From positions 39,857,115 to 39,921,114 of the forward strand of contig NC_045138.2 of assembly GCF_008831285.2 (NCBI RefSeq): 64,000 nucleotides of DNA. Direction: 5' to 3'. The DNA is from Nymphaea colorata. Its lineage: Eukaryota; Streptophyta; Magnoliopsida; Nymphaeales; Nymphaeaceae. The notes below the pieces were generated by a model, which saw nothing but the letters and a program-made list of their open reading frames with translations, was not told the origin of the DNA and did no database searches. Shown here in pieces: positions 48,611-61,010 of the stretch. How positions within the stretch are numbered: the stretch's first letter is position 1; each line of letters begins with the position of its first letter. The position numbers and the translations under genes were made by a program.

Positions 48611-48873
48611 TAATCAGCTTCCATATTCTTCACATTCAAGACATACAGTTTTCCACTCATTAACCATTATTTATCTTCCAAGTAGCTTTGTCAATGTATA
48701 AAAATGTTATGCTCAAAACAAATGGGTCTATAATTATCTTGCTAATCAGCTTCCATATTCTTCAAATTCAAGTCATACAGTTTTCCGCTCATTAACCATT
48801 ATTTATCTTCCAAGTAGTTTTGTCAATGTATAAAAATGTTATGCTCAAAACAAATGGGTCTATAATTATCTTG
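48611..48873. repeat. 132-bp tandem duplication in unit 2
   Basis: Two nearly identical copies starting with TAATCAGCTTCCATATTC at 48611 and 48743. Unit 1 has one related copy at about 37200-37310. The high identity of the two copies points to a recent event. Confidence 0.88.
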
Positions 48874-50589
48874 CATTGAATCCCTACAATGTCTACTCAT
48901 TATATTGTAAACTAGGGGTCATAAATGCACAAGTTTAAGCACGGCAAAAGAGACATCTCAAGGCACCAAACAGACTGTTAGGTGAAGGCTTTGGTCTTTT
49001 TTGAATGGTGGGTTAAACCTCACTCATCCGAAATAATACATGGTCAAGCACCCCATAAGAACAAGAGTGGAAAGTCTAAAGAATCAAATGCACTCTCTCT
49101 TCTGTGCTTCAGTTAAGAATAACTTCACTTTTTTTTTTTTTCCCAAATGTTTGTATAAACAATCCAAGCCATAAAAGGCTTTCTCTTCGCCTCCAAGGTT
49201 ATGTTTTACTTGCACCGAAGCCTAGTCGTGAATAGAGCATCGCCAACTTAATGATGCCATGCTCTTCCCCATGCGGTGAAGTGAGGAACATATGACTCAT
49301 GAGAAACCAGGCAAAAACTTCGGCTTGCAATCCAACCGGACAAGGCAAATTTTACTTGTCCTTAACGAGATTGTATCTGTCCGTGGTGATATAATACAGG
49401 ACAATATAAGTTGTATCATTTGCTTTCAGTTTCCAATAAATAAAAAAAAAATGAAATTATAATTTTTAAATTTAAAAGATAAAAAATATGGTCTGCAATA
49501 AAGCACGTCCACGAATATTATTGACAGAATGATCGTTTTAACTATTTTTTCTTAATTATTTATCCAGGCAAAGGAAATATCCTTCATTAAATTATGGCGC
49601 TCAAACATCTTTGGAGTGATTTGGTGCATTAATGGAACACTTTTCCTATATGACTCCAAGGGAGCGGAAAAGAACTTGCATTAGCCGAAACTAAAGGCAT
49701 TCAAAGAGTAACGAGCTCAAACAAAAAAAACAACAACAAAAAAATAAGCGGCAGAGGAGAAGCAAGAAACGGAATGCAGCAAGCGGCAGAGGAAAAGCAA
49801 GAAACGAAATCCAGCAGCCAGAGAGGGCGAGAAACAAGTAGGTAGATCCTTGTGCTTGAACAATCTATCTAGAACAAATAGAAGTAATGCAACCTTCAAA
49901 TGAATGGTCGCGATGGGATGCTTTAACAAGTTCACAATTTTTTTCTTGCTTCTCTTTCAATGTGGGAAGCATGGTGGAGATTAGCCGTCATGGACAGAAT
50001 GCCACATAGGTGTCCTACACTTGTTTGTTATATTGCATACGCTGTACGCAACCATCGAGATCTAAAAGAAGAAAATAATGTTCGACCGAAACTTTGCAAA
50101 AGAGTCCGGATAATAACAATGATCGAGAGTGATCAGATCTACCTCCTAATATTGACTACGTATTTTGATTTTATATCTGATCCTGCTGGTGCCTTGAGCT
50201 CTTCTCATGGCAATGGCAGCGTGAGCCCTGTTTCAAGCTGCCCATTGTTGACCATCAAGTTCAAAACTTGTCTTTATATTGTCAAACCGGTAAATGGTCT
50301 ACGGCGGCTTGGTTTTAGTGCGGTGGCACCAAGCTACAACTGGGTTTAGATCAACGCTCATTCGGCAACTGCGACTTGTCTGGTGTGTCCCTTTGCGAAA
50401 TAAGATTAGGTGTATGGAACCGTTGAATTTATGTGAGTTAGCGTCCAAATCAAGTTTGGACTTCATTGTCATTTCTTCTGCTGCTATAATATTTTAAGGT
50501 TTGAGATTTTAATAAGAGCCGTACAGATCTTTCGATAGTTTATTTTGTTTTTGTCAAATTCATTGAGCTAGTAGCTTATGCAAAGAGTT

Positions 50590-50930
50590 GTATTCACGGA
50601 TGCACAACGAGTCAAGTCAACTCGGGCTCTACTCGAACTTATCCACGTAAGCTCGAGCTCAAGTTATAAATGACTCGAGTTCAACTTACATGAGCTCGAT
50701 TTGTTTAAACTCCACTAGGCAATTTGTTAATCTTCAAGTTTATGTTGCTATGTTTTGACGAATTTTAATACCTTTTTTGTACTTTTTCATTTTCATTTGA
50801 AATATATATATATATATATATATGAATCAAGTGACACACACTTACCAGTCGAGCTCAATCTCGCCTCATAAAGTTCCACTGGAGCTGGAGTCGAGTAATA
50901 TGTGACTTGAGCGGAACTCGAGCTTGGGTC
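50590..50930. repeat. 'CTCGAGCTC' type dispersed repeat (in unit 2)
   Basis: Counterpart of 39120-39460. A TA microsatellite at about 50803-50822 lies inside it and is absent from unit 1. Confidence 0.6.
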
Positions 50931-51349
50931 GCTGTTGTATAATCTTAGCAGTGCTGTATTATATATGAAGTTTTTTTGTTATTTTTCCTTGTGGAGTCCT
51001 AGGCCATTCTCATAGCTCGGCTTTGAATTAAAGTCTTCGCCCAAGAAGCTTCCCTGCAGTTTCCTTTCTTTTCCTGGCAAAGAAGAAGAAGGTAGCAGAG
51101 GGGTGACCTTGGATCCGTTGGATCTTGATCTGATCTGTGTTTAATTTGGTCATTTTTACTCTGTGTGGGTTTTGAACTTGGATGTCATCGCAAGATCCTT
51201 GTTAGATTAGGGTTTGCTCATAACTATTTATATTAAAGTTTGTGTGTTTTTTCAGCAGCTTGAATCGATGGTGCTCAATTAATGAAATTTTAGTGGGTTT
51301 TTTAACCCCTTTAGCTTTAAGAGTTTTCTCTAGACTCATGGCTGAGTAA

Positions 51350-53815
51350 ACAGAGATCTAATTTGCAGTAAAACTGAGACATGAAATCTGAGTTCACATT
51401 ATTCCATGGAGCAAAACTGAATGTAAGGCAGAGAAGCTTGCAGTAATTGCAATTGGGAATCAAAGTTACAGAATGAAAAGAAGACTTAAAATTTGTTGCC
51501 AAAAATTGCAAGCTGCGAATACAATGGGAAACCCATCAGTTCTTCCACACTCTACGACACATTTCACAAGTCATAATTGGTTGTGGCTTAATGGATCTGT
51601 TCTTGTGGGCCATGGAGCAGAAACACGGCAGCCGCATTCGCAGTCAACCTCTAGGAAGCATTGCAGAGAAGGGAAGAAGGGACGGTATCTGCTTGGCATC
51701 GTTTCACATTCGCCAGATTAGGATCATTGTGTAACTCATTTCAGACAACAACATGAACAGTTTTTCGCTTGTGGTTGAAAGCTGTTTTCAAGTTTCGAAG
51801 ACTCTTGATCACCAAGTTTGAATTCAGTTATCACGCAGCTTAATCAAGCTTCCGGATACATGGTTGTGTTGTCATAAGTCTTCATGAGCAAGACTCGATC
51901 TTCTTGTGGAAACCAGTTTTCTCGGACAACACCTTAGGGAAGTGAGAAAAAATTGAATCTGTGGGCCTTCAAAATAAGGTAGAGGCGAGAAAAGTGTGAG
52001 TCTCACTTGTCCAGCTCAAACTTGATTTTCTCACCAACCTGTTTCGATGTTTGTTTAATTTCCTAGGAAAATATTAGGCTCTTGTATACTTGATTTACAT
52101 TTTCCCGTCTTTCAAGCCAATATGTAAATAAGAAAAATTACCTCAAAGTATCAATATGAAGATAAACATTTTTTGCGGCCTGAAAGGATAATAATGATCG
52201 ACACATTGCCCCCACACCTGCCTTCGGCTCTGGCATAAGTTGACTTGATCCCGGGTCGAATCAGCACGGCCAAGTCTCCCACCATGCAAGTGGTTGCTTG
52301 GTGCTCCAGGAGATAGACTCTCTATCTTTATTATTTTAACATGAAATGAAATGCATCCTCCCAGTAGACTTTAAAAAGCAGGACTCAGAAAATGGAATGC
52401 GACCAAAACTGATCGTTTTAATTATCACAACTTTTGAAACTGAACGCGACACGCATACACCTACCACAGAGATGCGCGTTCTCGTCGTAAAACAGAATTA
52501 GCAATTTCTTCCTGACCCGATCATCATTAACATGTATTGAAGTTTGAAATTGAGTTATTATAGAAGCACTAATGAATGAAACATAAGTGTAAGAAATCTG
52601 GACGGACTTAACAGCTTTCTAGGTGCTTATTTTATCTTAAATTGTCATGACTTAAAAAGTCTTTCAATGATAATAACATGCTTTCTTAAAGGAACGTGAT
52701 GAACTCCACTTATCGCTCTCTTAAGTAAAAATAAATATGTCTAGCGACCTGACATCCGGCCCGATTCAAGACCCGTTTAATTGGTGAATCAAAAAATGAT
52801 GCAGTGCCTCATCTGCTTCTAGATCAAAGTACAAAAAGTCAGTGGTGGAGCCAGAAAAATTGATTGGAGGGGCAATTGTTTAAAAATACTTTAATATGGT
52901 GGGACACTTATATATATATAAGGATAAATATTTAAGATTCTCATTTAAAAATAAAGAACTGTTGAGAGACTGGTATAAGCAGTGGCTACCCATTGCAAAA
53001 AGCCCGATAAGATGCCGACCAATCCACATTACATTTGCATGCGAGTATCAAGCTAGTCGATCTGAATTGGCTTGGCTGCAGGAAATCAGATCTGATTGGG
53101 TCGGTTCAGGCCACATAAATTCCCATCAAGTTAATCTGCAGGTCTTCATATCTTCCATAATAAGTAAAACAAAGTCCTTTATATATTTTTAACCCTAAAA
53201 ATAATGTTTGTTTATTGAAAAAAAAAACACATGAAATACATACATACTGAAATTCTCCCACCATCCAGTAAAAATCATATCGGGTGGTATGTTGTAAGAA
53301 GCTGGACCTTCAAGTTGAGCCCAAATCTTCACATGTAGGCAATGATAGCCATAGAATATGAGAACAGGCAGTGCACAAGTGCAACTGGTTATGACAATGG
53401 TTGGTAGGCTGTCAGTTGTTGTACAGGATAAGTCTTTCAGGGGGCGCGACTGCTAAGTCAAGAAGATGCATGGGACGATATTATCTGATCAGTGGGCCGG
53501 CCGAGCCAAAAATTTCTAACTAAGGAGCATTGTTAAACTTTGAGAAGCACTTATATATAAATAAAAATTAAAGAGGTAACCTGTACAATACAGAAATGGC
53601 CCACAGCAGCCCACGCCTATCTCTATCTGATCAAGCTAAAACCTGTTTATTAAAATTTCCTGCGGATAGTTGAGCAGCTAGCAGCCTAGCACTTACAAAA
53701 TTTACAAATTAATGAAGAACAATTATGAAGCACCAATTCAGTATCTTTCTTTTTCTTTCTTGATTTTGCGAAGTTCGTGTCAACCATTTTTATCAGGAAA
53801 GGTCATGGCAAACAT
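51350..53815. other. Spacer before the phospholipase gene; no gene recognised
   Basis: About 2.5 kb. It includes a possible second SINE type at 52200-52335 and a 'GTGGTGGAGCCAGAAAAAT' stretch at about 52843-52900 like the head of the dispersed repeat at 10035. The open frame at 51473-51721 has no known motif. Confidence 0.5.
52200..52335 (-). mobile_element. Possible tRNA-derived SINE of a second type
   Basis: On the - strand, GATTCGACCCGGG resembles a pol III box B, and about 32 nt upstream AGCAACCACTTG is a poor box A. Body and ends are not defined. There is only one copy in the window, so family support is lacking. Confidence 0.3.
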
Positions 53816-53818
53816 TAT

Positions 53819-55765
53819 TCACATATCAATCTCGCGATCCATCAAGATCCACCGTCCATCCCCGCCCTTCACCATCCCCTTGTTCTTCTCAACTCTCCAT
53901 GCCGCCGGAACGAGAAGCTCATCCTTCAAGGCATCAATGCGCTTGTTCACCAGTGCGACATCACGGTCCACTTCGAGACTGAAATCGTCACTGTCCTTCC
54001 CTTGGGTTCCCGCAACGCCATGAAGATATGCTTCCAAGTTGTGCCAAGTGAGAAAACTACCAGGACTCTTCAGATAACCAGATTTTCTAGTATCAATCGA
54101 CAGCTCATCACCAACTTCTTCATAACTAATTGGTGGGTAATCTGGAACTACATCAGGCTGGTTTCTAACGCGTAATAGCCGCAAATTTTCCGTCCGGTCG
54201 AATACCTGCTTGAATCCGGCGTCCCCGACTCTCGGGCATGCGAAGACGATGGCGGTCACCGGAATGTGTCTGTTGGGATCGGCTTCAATCGTGTTTATGC
54301 CATTAGCAACCACGTCTATTGCACTGAGAGTGCTGATAGCAGCTCCTAAGCTATGGCCGGTCATCGTTATGCTGATATCTTCATTCTTATACAATTTCAC
54401 CAGCCTACTGATCTCCATCAAAACCTGGAAATGTATGTGGTGGATTGTAAAATTGATCAGTTATATTCAAGAAAAAGGAACGCAAAGAACACTAACCAAA
54501 TTCCATAGATTACTCAGGCTGTATGATTTCATCAACCCCAATGTACACATGCACATTTGTATAAACGGGATGGATGAATTGTTTTTTTTTTCGTATCTAA
54601 AAACAGAAAAGTAAAGAAAAATCATTTAGCCTCTAGATAGGGCAGTAGTGTAAATTGGGATTCTTGAACTTGAACTGCATTAACATCAACAATGGTAGTG
54701 GTGTACCCTTTTCAACTTAAATGCGGTCCACCACCTTAAGTTGACAAGAAATATTCGTTACCTCATAGAATCAACACAAGTTTTTGCGAAAAATTCAAAC
54801 TGAAATTGGTAACAATATGCAGAATGTTCTGGCTTCAACTCAGCCTGTCTATCAAAGAATATATCAAAATAAAAGCGAGAGATCACTTCAAATTTTTTTG
54901 AATCAAGGTACATATTTTGTGCAGAAATTGCAATTTGAAGCTCCACTTTCTTCTACTTGAAATAAGTTAGACGTGCCATTCTCTTTCACGTGTTCCACAA
55001 ACTGGGCACTTTCCTTTTAAAAGGTGAAAGCGTGTATCTTGTGAACATTAGTTGTTCAATGTTCATTGTTCAACATGGTCGTGAGAGTACCTGATCCCTA
55101 GCACTTGTTATGTTGAACGGAGACTTTGCATCGGCAGATGTATATACGGAGAGCCATCCATGATGAACTTTGGCATCTTCTCCTTCCTTCAGTATTGGCC
55201 TCAACAGACTTGCCGCCGACTGTAGGTTGAACTGAAAATCCGTCATCCACTCCATCATCCTCTTCGTCCCTCTCCATGCAACCACAACGTCCCTCCTCCC
55301 CAGTACAGATTTTCCGGCGTCCGTCGCCACGGCGACGTAGCCAATCCAGTTGGACTCTTTGCTCCATGATTCCCTCGACAAGGACTTGATCAACAAAGAT
55401 TCAGGAAGAAGAGTGCTTGATGTGGCATAGACAAATTTAGTGACCTCATACATAGATGCACCGGCCACACCGCACTTGGCGAGAAAATCGCGTTCGGCAT
55501 AGCGCGAATTGCCGGCGAACCGGGAAGCCGGCTCGGTGATGAATGCATCATATGTTGCCTCAGCAAGCTCACCATAATGGATGATCGAACGGCGAATTTT
55601 GATTTCCAGAGGCTCAAGAAGGCCTTTCCAGTATGTGAGGCCATGAAGGATTCTCCACTGGTCAGGTACCCTAGCCAACATGATGGGTTCACAATGACTT
55701 TCATCCTCAGCCTGCCTTACCTTGCTGAGACGCAAGCCCATGGCTTCTACCAAATAAGTTGGCAT
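53819..55765 (-). CDS. Phospholipase A1-II type lipase (class 3 lipase)
   Basis: Two exons on the - strand, 55765-55091 and 54424-53819, joined in frame (DQ|VLMEI) to 426 aa. This family removes the sn-1 acyl chain from membrane glycerolipids in the cytosol or plastid. Visible marks: WKGLLEPL and [15 protein letters not shown] at the start, [18 protein letters not shown], the lipase box GHSLG with nucleophile S250, catalytic D316 in NQPDVVP, and H353 in [11 protein letters not shown]. No clear plastid transit peptide is seen, so this is more like the cytosolic class II than the DAD1-like class I. The 666-bp intron contains a decayed SINE. A TATAAA motif at 55783-55778 lies only about 13 nt before the first ATG, so the second in-frame ATG (55741, MGLRLSKV) may be the real start, giving 418 aa. 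Confidence 0.94.
54665..54765 (-). mobile_element. Decayed SINE copy in the phospholipase intron
   Basis: On the + strand, CTTGAACTGCATTAACATCA, GGTGTACCC, CAACTTAAATGCGGTCCACC and ACCTTAAG line up in order with the SINE at 47818-48062 in the same orientation. Only the body remains; the tRNA-like head is missing. Confidence 0.6.
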
Positions 55766-55777
55766 CTAATGGATCAA

Positions 55778-55783
55778 TTTATA
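55778..55783 (-). promoter_or_regulatory. Possible TATA box of the phospholipase gene
   Basis: TATAAA on the - strand, about 13 nt before the first in-frame ATG and about 37 nt before the second. The spacing favours the second ATG. Single motif, so weak. Confidence 0.35.
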
Positions 55784-55789
55784 GTGCAT

Positions 55790-57090
55790 GCTACTTTAAT
55801 AACAAAATTAACTGCATAGTTCGCGTGACGTAGAATAATACAATTGGTTGCTTCCAAAATCATTTTTTGTGTAATTTTCTATATGGAATTGCATGCTGTC
55901 ACGTTTTGACGTGAACAGGATTTGCATTTACCTTCGATGCATGAAGATATTATTCGAAGATGCTCAATTCATGACCAATGTTATTGTTAGAATCTACTTG
56001 GAATGGCACCATTTTCAAAAGGGCCTGTATCTAATAAGATGAATTTCTTGAACTACGTAAGAACAGAGTTCCCGGCATTAAGGTTCTTATTCTTCACCAG
56101 GAACTTCGATGGTGGCTCTTCATCTCTGAAAATTTATCAACAAACAGATTAGCAAAGGTCGTGTAGTGGGATGAGCTTTGGTTGTAACTTCGAGCAATTA
56201 GATTAGATTGTGATGGTTATCATCCCTTGTGTTCAGTGACAATACTTCCTAATGTGGAGGACCTGTACTGGCCTGTTTTTTATTTCTTAATAACTTTATA
56301 AAGGTAAAGTGGAAAACGAAAAAGGAAATGAAACTTCCTTAGTCAAGTTGGTGTAATAGGACTTACTATAAGAAGTTGTTTGAGAAGAACATCATTTCAA
56401 GCATATATTTTCATAAACAATACATTAAATGTTTAATTTGGCTAAGGCACTTGGTTCCCAAGACGTGTTCATTTCGGTTCATTAATGGAGGAACAATCCC
56501 TGCACTTTCGTGTGCACGAACCTTATTTCATAAGAAATGGGTGACGGAAACAAACTTCCTCAACAGTCAACAAGAGGGCGCAATGACATTAATGAAGCAT
56601 GCATTCTGTTAGTTCTTCTGAAGTTTGGGGAATCTGCAAAGATGCTCAATTTTCTTCCATAAAGTTCCTACTTTAGTGGTTCGTTAATTGGATAGTGCTA
56701 AACGCTTGTTTACTTTGATGCTAAAATCTGGGCAAGTTCCGTTTTAGCGTCGTCCAAATGAGTCCAAGACGTCTTTGTTGCGTAGCTTCAGTATGAATTT
56801 ATAGGTGAAATCTTATGGAAGAACATAATGTTTTTATCTACTTTCCTAAGATACGTTTTAATCTGCTATAGATAAGTTTCCTAGTATTGAAGTTTTAACT
56901 TCTGTAAGTATGTATTAAAAGGTTGAATTATTTAATGATCAAATGGAATAAGATGGGGAACGAGATAAATTCGTTTTTGTTGGTTGTATTATTTATAACA
57001 AACATCTACCAATTATGAACAAAGTCTAGAAGCGAAAAATGATATGATTTCAAAATTCAAACTTCATGTGATGATAAATCGTAGATTGTT
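55790..57090. other. Spacer between phospholipase and LEA-like genes
   Basis: About 1.3 kb of AT-rich DNA shared by two divergent genes. I see no gene or clear repeat, apart from a run of about 20 A at 57101-57120 near its right end. Confidence 0.5.
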
Positions 57091-57280
57091 TATTTGCGGG
57101 AAAAAAAAAAAAAAAAAAAAACTTCCTAGGAGGGGAGAGTGGCTGACTCACGTCCGAGAGCCTTCTCTGTCTCGCCACGCGTGCCGAGACGGACTGACAC
57201 GTTTCAGACCCACACCTTCCATGAACGCCTCTTAACTGTCGTCTCTCTCCGCTCTCCGCCATCAACTCTGCGGAGAACCA

Positions 57281-57298
57281 GAGAGAGAGAGAGAGAGT
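57281..57298 (+). promoter_or_regulatory. GA-repeat leader just before the LEA-like start codon
   Basis: A short (GA)n tract ends 6 nt before the ATG at 57304. GA-rich leaders are common in plant 5' UTRs and promoters and can be bound by GAGA-type factors. No function can be shown from sequence. Confidence 0.4.
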
Positions 57299-57303
57299 TG
57301 GGG

Positions 57304-58645
57304 ATGGCATCCAACAAGAAGGAGGAGAAGGGCAAGTTGGAGGAGCAGGGCCCCAAAGGGCTCGAGCCGTATCGGGCCACGGCGCAGCAGAATGCCATCG
57401 AAGCGATTCGATCAGCCGAGAAGCGGTACGCCAAGGCCAAGGGCGAAGGTGGGGAGCACGTTAAGGCCAAGGAATCGAGTGGAGATAAGGAAGCCGGGCA
57501 CTCGCTCGGTGGCTCTCGGTCCGCTGCCGGAGAGAAGATGCACGAAACGAAGGAGGGAGCCGGCGGCGCCGCGAGCGGAGTCGCCGAGAAGGGGAGGCAA
57601 GCAGGGGAGTACGTCGCAGAGAAGGCCGGAGCGGTCAAAGACTCGGTTAAGGAGAGGGCTAGGAGCGCCACGGATTACTTGGGACAGAAGACGATTCAGG
57701 TTAAGGTGATTAGCCTTACTCACCTCCTTTGAAAATATCGTGGTATTTCCTTGATTTTGGCTAATACATGGAAATGTTCCGATAATTTTGCGCCTCTGAA
57801 AGGCATATGTTACGATAATATTTCGTTATTTTCAGTATATCGCCTCTGGAAATTATGCAGAGGTTTGTCTGAACCTTGAAGAGTTCTGTATACATTGTTT
57901 TCTAACCTCTTGCTTTTAACATATTTTGTAATTTCTGCAAGAAAAATAAATGCTAGTAGACCAATAAGACGAGGGTATCAACTTAAACAGCTTCTATATT
58001 CCTGAGATTTTTTTTCCAGTTTTCAACGAAAAGAATTTTTGGACCTTTCGTACGTTGAGAGAGTGACATCAGTTTTTTCATGTATGAAAGAACTCTCATG
58101 ACTTGTTCCATAGATTTCACGACAACAAGCAATCAATTAGATTACCACAATGGTAAGTGCGATTGCTGGGGTTCTATGGTTGGTTGGTGCAGGAAAAGAT
58201 CGGAGAACAGACGCAGGCGGCACAGGAGAAGCTGAAGGGGATGACGATCGGAGGGAAGGAAGAGGGAGGAGAAGCAGCAGCATCCGAAGAGAGAGCAAGG
58301 GAAGGGGAAGCAGCGAGAGAACCGGGGCCTTGTCACACCCACCGGCATTCGAGGGAGCTTGAACGGGCTTGCAAAGCCACAAAGTCACAGGAGAAGGACG
58401 CCGAGGTGGTGGCCAGCTGCGGAGACCATCATCATGAGAACAAGGGAGAGAAAGAAGAGGGAGGAGGAGGGAAGGAGGAGATGGCCGGCGATGGGGAGCA
58501 GAGCAGCGGCGAGGGAGGTGGCGTGGGGAGGGTGAAGCTGACAAGGGAAGGAGGAGGAGGAGGAATTTTTCAGGCGATGGGGGAGACGGTTGTGGGGATA
58601 ATGCAGACTGCCAGGGACATGATCGTGGGCAGGGACTCCCACTAG
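57304..58645 (+). CDS. LEA-like hydrophilic protein (group 3 / seed-protein type)
   Basis: Two exons, 57304-57705 and 58193-58645, give 284 aa. The protein is very hydrophilic and rich in Lys, Glu, Gly and Ala, with no membrane segment. Exon 1 has helix-forming repeats such as GEKMHETKEGAGGAASGVAE and GEYVAEKAGAVKDSVKERA, the kind seen in group 3 LEA proteins, which protect cell contents in drying seeds. Exon 2 continues with EKIGEQTQAAQEKLKG, then a low-complexity Glu/Gly part with a short His run, and closes with a more hydrophobic end (IFQAMGETVVGIMQTARDMIVG) like that of seed maturation proteins. The donor is uncertain: GTGATT after 57705 or GTTAAG after 57699; both keep the frame and differ by two residues (VK). 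No intact biotin site is seen. Family call is from composition and repeats. Confidence 0.78.
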
Positions 58646-60090
58646 CCCATCTTCATCAACAAGAGCAACATTGGTAGCGATCAGTTGGCTGGTTGTTGGC
58701 TTTCCTTGTGGGTGTGTTCTTTTACTGTGTGTGCTTCCTGTAGAGCTGATGAGTGGAAGAGACGACTGAGCTAGTCTTACTGTTTACAGACTTACAGTGT
58801 CGTTTTGATTCACGAAATCGGCGGCTCGGCCGATTCCATTCCAAAACTGATTTTCATGATGCTCATCCCAATCACTGCGACCAGTGAATTAGCAAGGGAA
58901 GATGAATCCATCTCGTGTTCATGACAAACCACTCGCTTAATTATATATATAGATTCATCGATTTCAATAAGCTAGACAAGCTTTTTTAGCTCGTTGCGTG
59001 GAATCATTGCTCTAACTCTTATTGGAAGTTTGCCTCTCTAAGTCCATTCCCAAAGAATTTGGAAATATGATCTCTCGTGAGAATATGCAAGTTTTTTTGG
59101 TTGTTATAAATGCATTGGTTTCCAATATGTTTGCGGGGAATTCTCTGTATGCTTACATTATTACGGATATGGTCCGTCCTTTTGGGGAAAAAAAGAAAAT
59201 CTATAGCCCGGGAAGATCCTCCTGTTAAACCCAGGCGTTGCCCATGCCTCTATCATTGAGGAAGAATGGTGATCACCACATCATCTTCAGTATTTGTCAT
59301 AAAGAAGAAACATCTATTTCTTTACAAACTGATGGTTAGTGTCGAATTCAAACCTGATGATTCCATCATGTCGTTGTTCTAGGCTCTTCTAGCTGTTTGG
59401 ACGGTGTGTGGTGGTTGTTTGATAGAATGCCTTAGAGAAGTCTGATTTTTGGAGGAATCTATTAATAAAGTTGGATTCCTACAAGTGAAAATCGGATTTT
59501 TCCAATTTCTTGGAAGTAAAAAGGTGTATGTTATTAAGTTTTTTAGCAATCATTCTTTCAAGAGTTTAGAAAAATGGAAGGCCGTGTTTCATTTATGACC
59601 AAGAGAATGCCTTCTAAAATGAAAATTTTTGCTAAAGACCACTTGTTTGTTGGTACGTTGCCTCGATGAATTTCATTTGACAGGACCATCCCTCTCTTCT
59701 GTTCTATACGATTAATTGATGTTTTTATATTGGTGATTGTAGTTTGAGAAAATACAACATGAGTGGTGGGTGTATATCAGTAGGAAATAGTTTTCTCCAT
59801 CAAGAGTTCCTTGAAATGCCAAAGTGTTTCTTGAAATGCCCACTAAACCTTTAGGTTGTGTTTTTTAGATTCGAATTGAAATGCTCACGAAACCTTTAGG
59901 TTGTGTTTTTTAATTCGAAAAAAGGTTTGTTTGAGATGTTTAAAAGTAATATATTGGATTTACGTTGGATGGAGGAGGTTCGATCTTAAATTCGGATCTG
60001 ATCTGAGATCTTAGAAAGATCTTAGGAAATCCATAATGAAACAAACACAATCTTAATAAGAACGGACTTGAAATCCATAATAAAACGAAC
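58646..60090. other. 3' flank of the LEA-like gene and spacer
   Basis: Likely 3' UTR, then AT-rich DNA. A short direct repeat (CTAAACCTTTAGGTTGTGTT type) occurs at about 59840 and 59888. No gene recognised. Confidence 0.5.
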
Positions 60091-60133
60091 ACAATCTTAA
60101 TCTAATGGTGCAAGGTTGGAGAACAGACGTAGA

Positions 60134-60330
60134 TGAAACACAAAACAACCATCACAATGCACAAATGCCGGACATGATGGAACACAAAACAAACATCACA
60201 CAATGCACAAATGTCGAATATGGAACACAAAACAATCATCACAATGCACAAATGTCGGACATGACAGACACAATAGGTGGAACACAAAACAAAGAGTGGC
60301 CGTAGATGGAACACAAAACAAAGAGTGGTT
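60134..60330. repeat. Minisatellite, about 43-44 bp period
   Basis: The core ACACAAAACAA returns at 60138, 60182, 60225, 60281 and 60311. The first three units also share CATCACAATGCACAAATG and are spaced 43-44 bp; the last two are short 30-bp units with AAGAGTGG. Confidence 0.88.
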
Positions 60331-60529
60331 AGAACAAACGAAACAAATAAATATATACCATGTGAGAAACAATGAATCGAATGGACGTATTGTTATATTC
60401 TTAAAATCATTAAACAATGTATAAAGAATTGTCTTGTCCACTCAAAAGGAATAATGGTGCGGTGAACACAACGTTTTACATTTCTGGGCTTTACAGCAAG
60501 ACAACTCGTTTCTAAGTTGTGGTAGGGGT

Positions 60530-61010
60530 GAACACTAGTCAAGTCGAGAAGTCGAGTTCAATCAGCTTAAGCTCAATTCGATTAATAAAACCTTGAGCTC
60601 GACTTGGTAGTTACACGTTGTTACATTTGAGCTATTAATAAAACCTTGAGCTCGACTTGGTAGTTACACGTTGTTACATTTGAGCTCAAGCTCATTGTTA
60701 CATTTGAGCTCAAGCTCGACTTGATCAAAGCTTGATAAACTCATTTGAATAGAATTGATATTTATCGATACTTGTTGAGCTCGATTTTGACTCAATTAAG
60801 ACCGACAAACTCGTAAACTCGTTTGAATATATTGATTTGATTAAGGCTCGACAAACTCGATTAAAGTTCGAGCTCCATTCGACAGTTATATGTTGAGCTG
60901 AGTTTTCAACTCAACTTGATTATTTAAACTCAACTTGATTATTTAAAGAGTTAACTCATGAACTCAAGCTCAAACTAGTTAAGTAAATGACTCGTTGAGG
61001 AGGTGAGCTC
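60530..61010. repeat. 'GAGCTCAAGCTCGA' type repeat with tandem doubling
   Basis: Many GAGCTC and CTCGA motifs, related to 39120-39460 and 50590-50930. Inside it the 50-bp piece ATTAATAAAACCTTGAGCTC...TACATTTGAGCT occurs twice in a row (60580 and 60633), and 'AACTCAACTTGATTATTTAA' is also doubled near 60910-60945. Confidence 0.75.

Larger units (their letters stand above)
45535..51345. repeat. Segmental duplication, unit 2
   Basis: Partner of 34630-39800 in the same orientation. It contains the second reductase-like gene (45723-47393), extra DNA not present in unit 1 (a SINE at 47818-48062 and a 132-bp tandem doubling at 48611-48873) and the matching spacer tracts up to about 51340. Beyond that point the two sequences no longer match. 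Confidence 0.88.

Noticed and set aside
57204-57671. 155-codon open frame on the - strand
   Set aside because: Antisense shadow of the LEA-like first exon.
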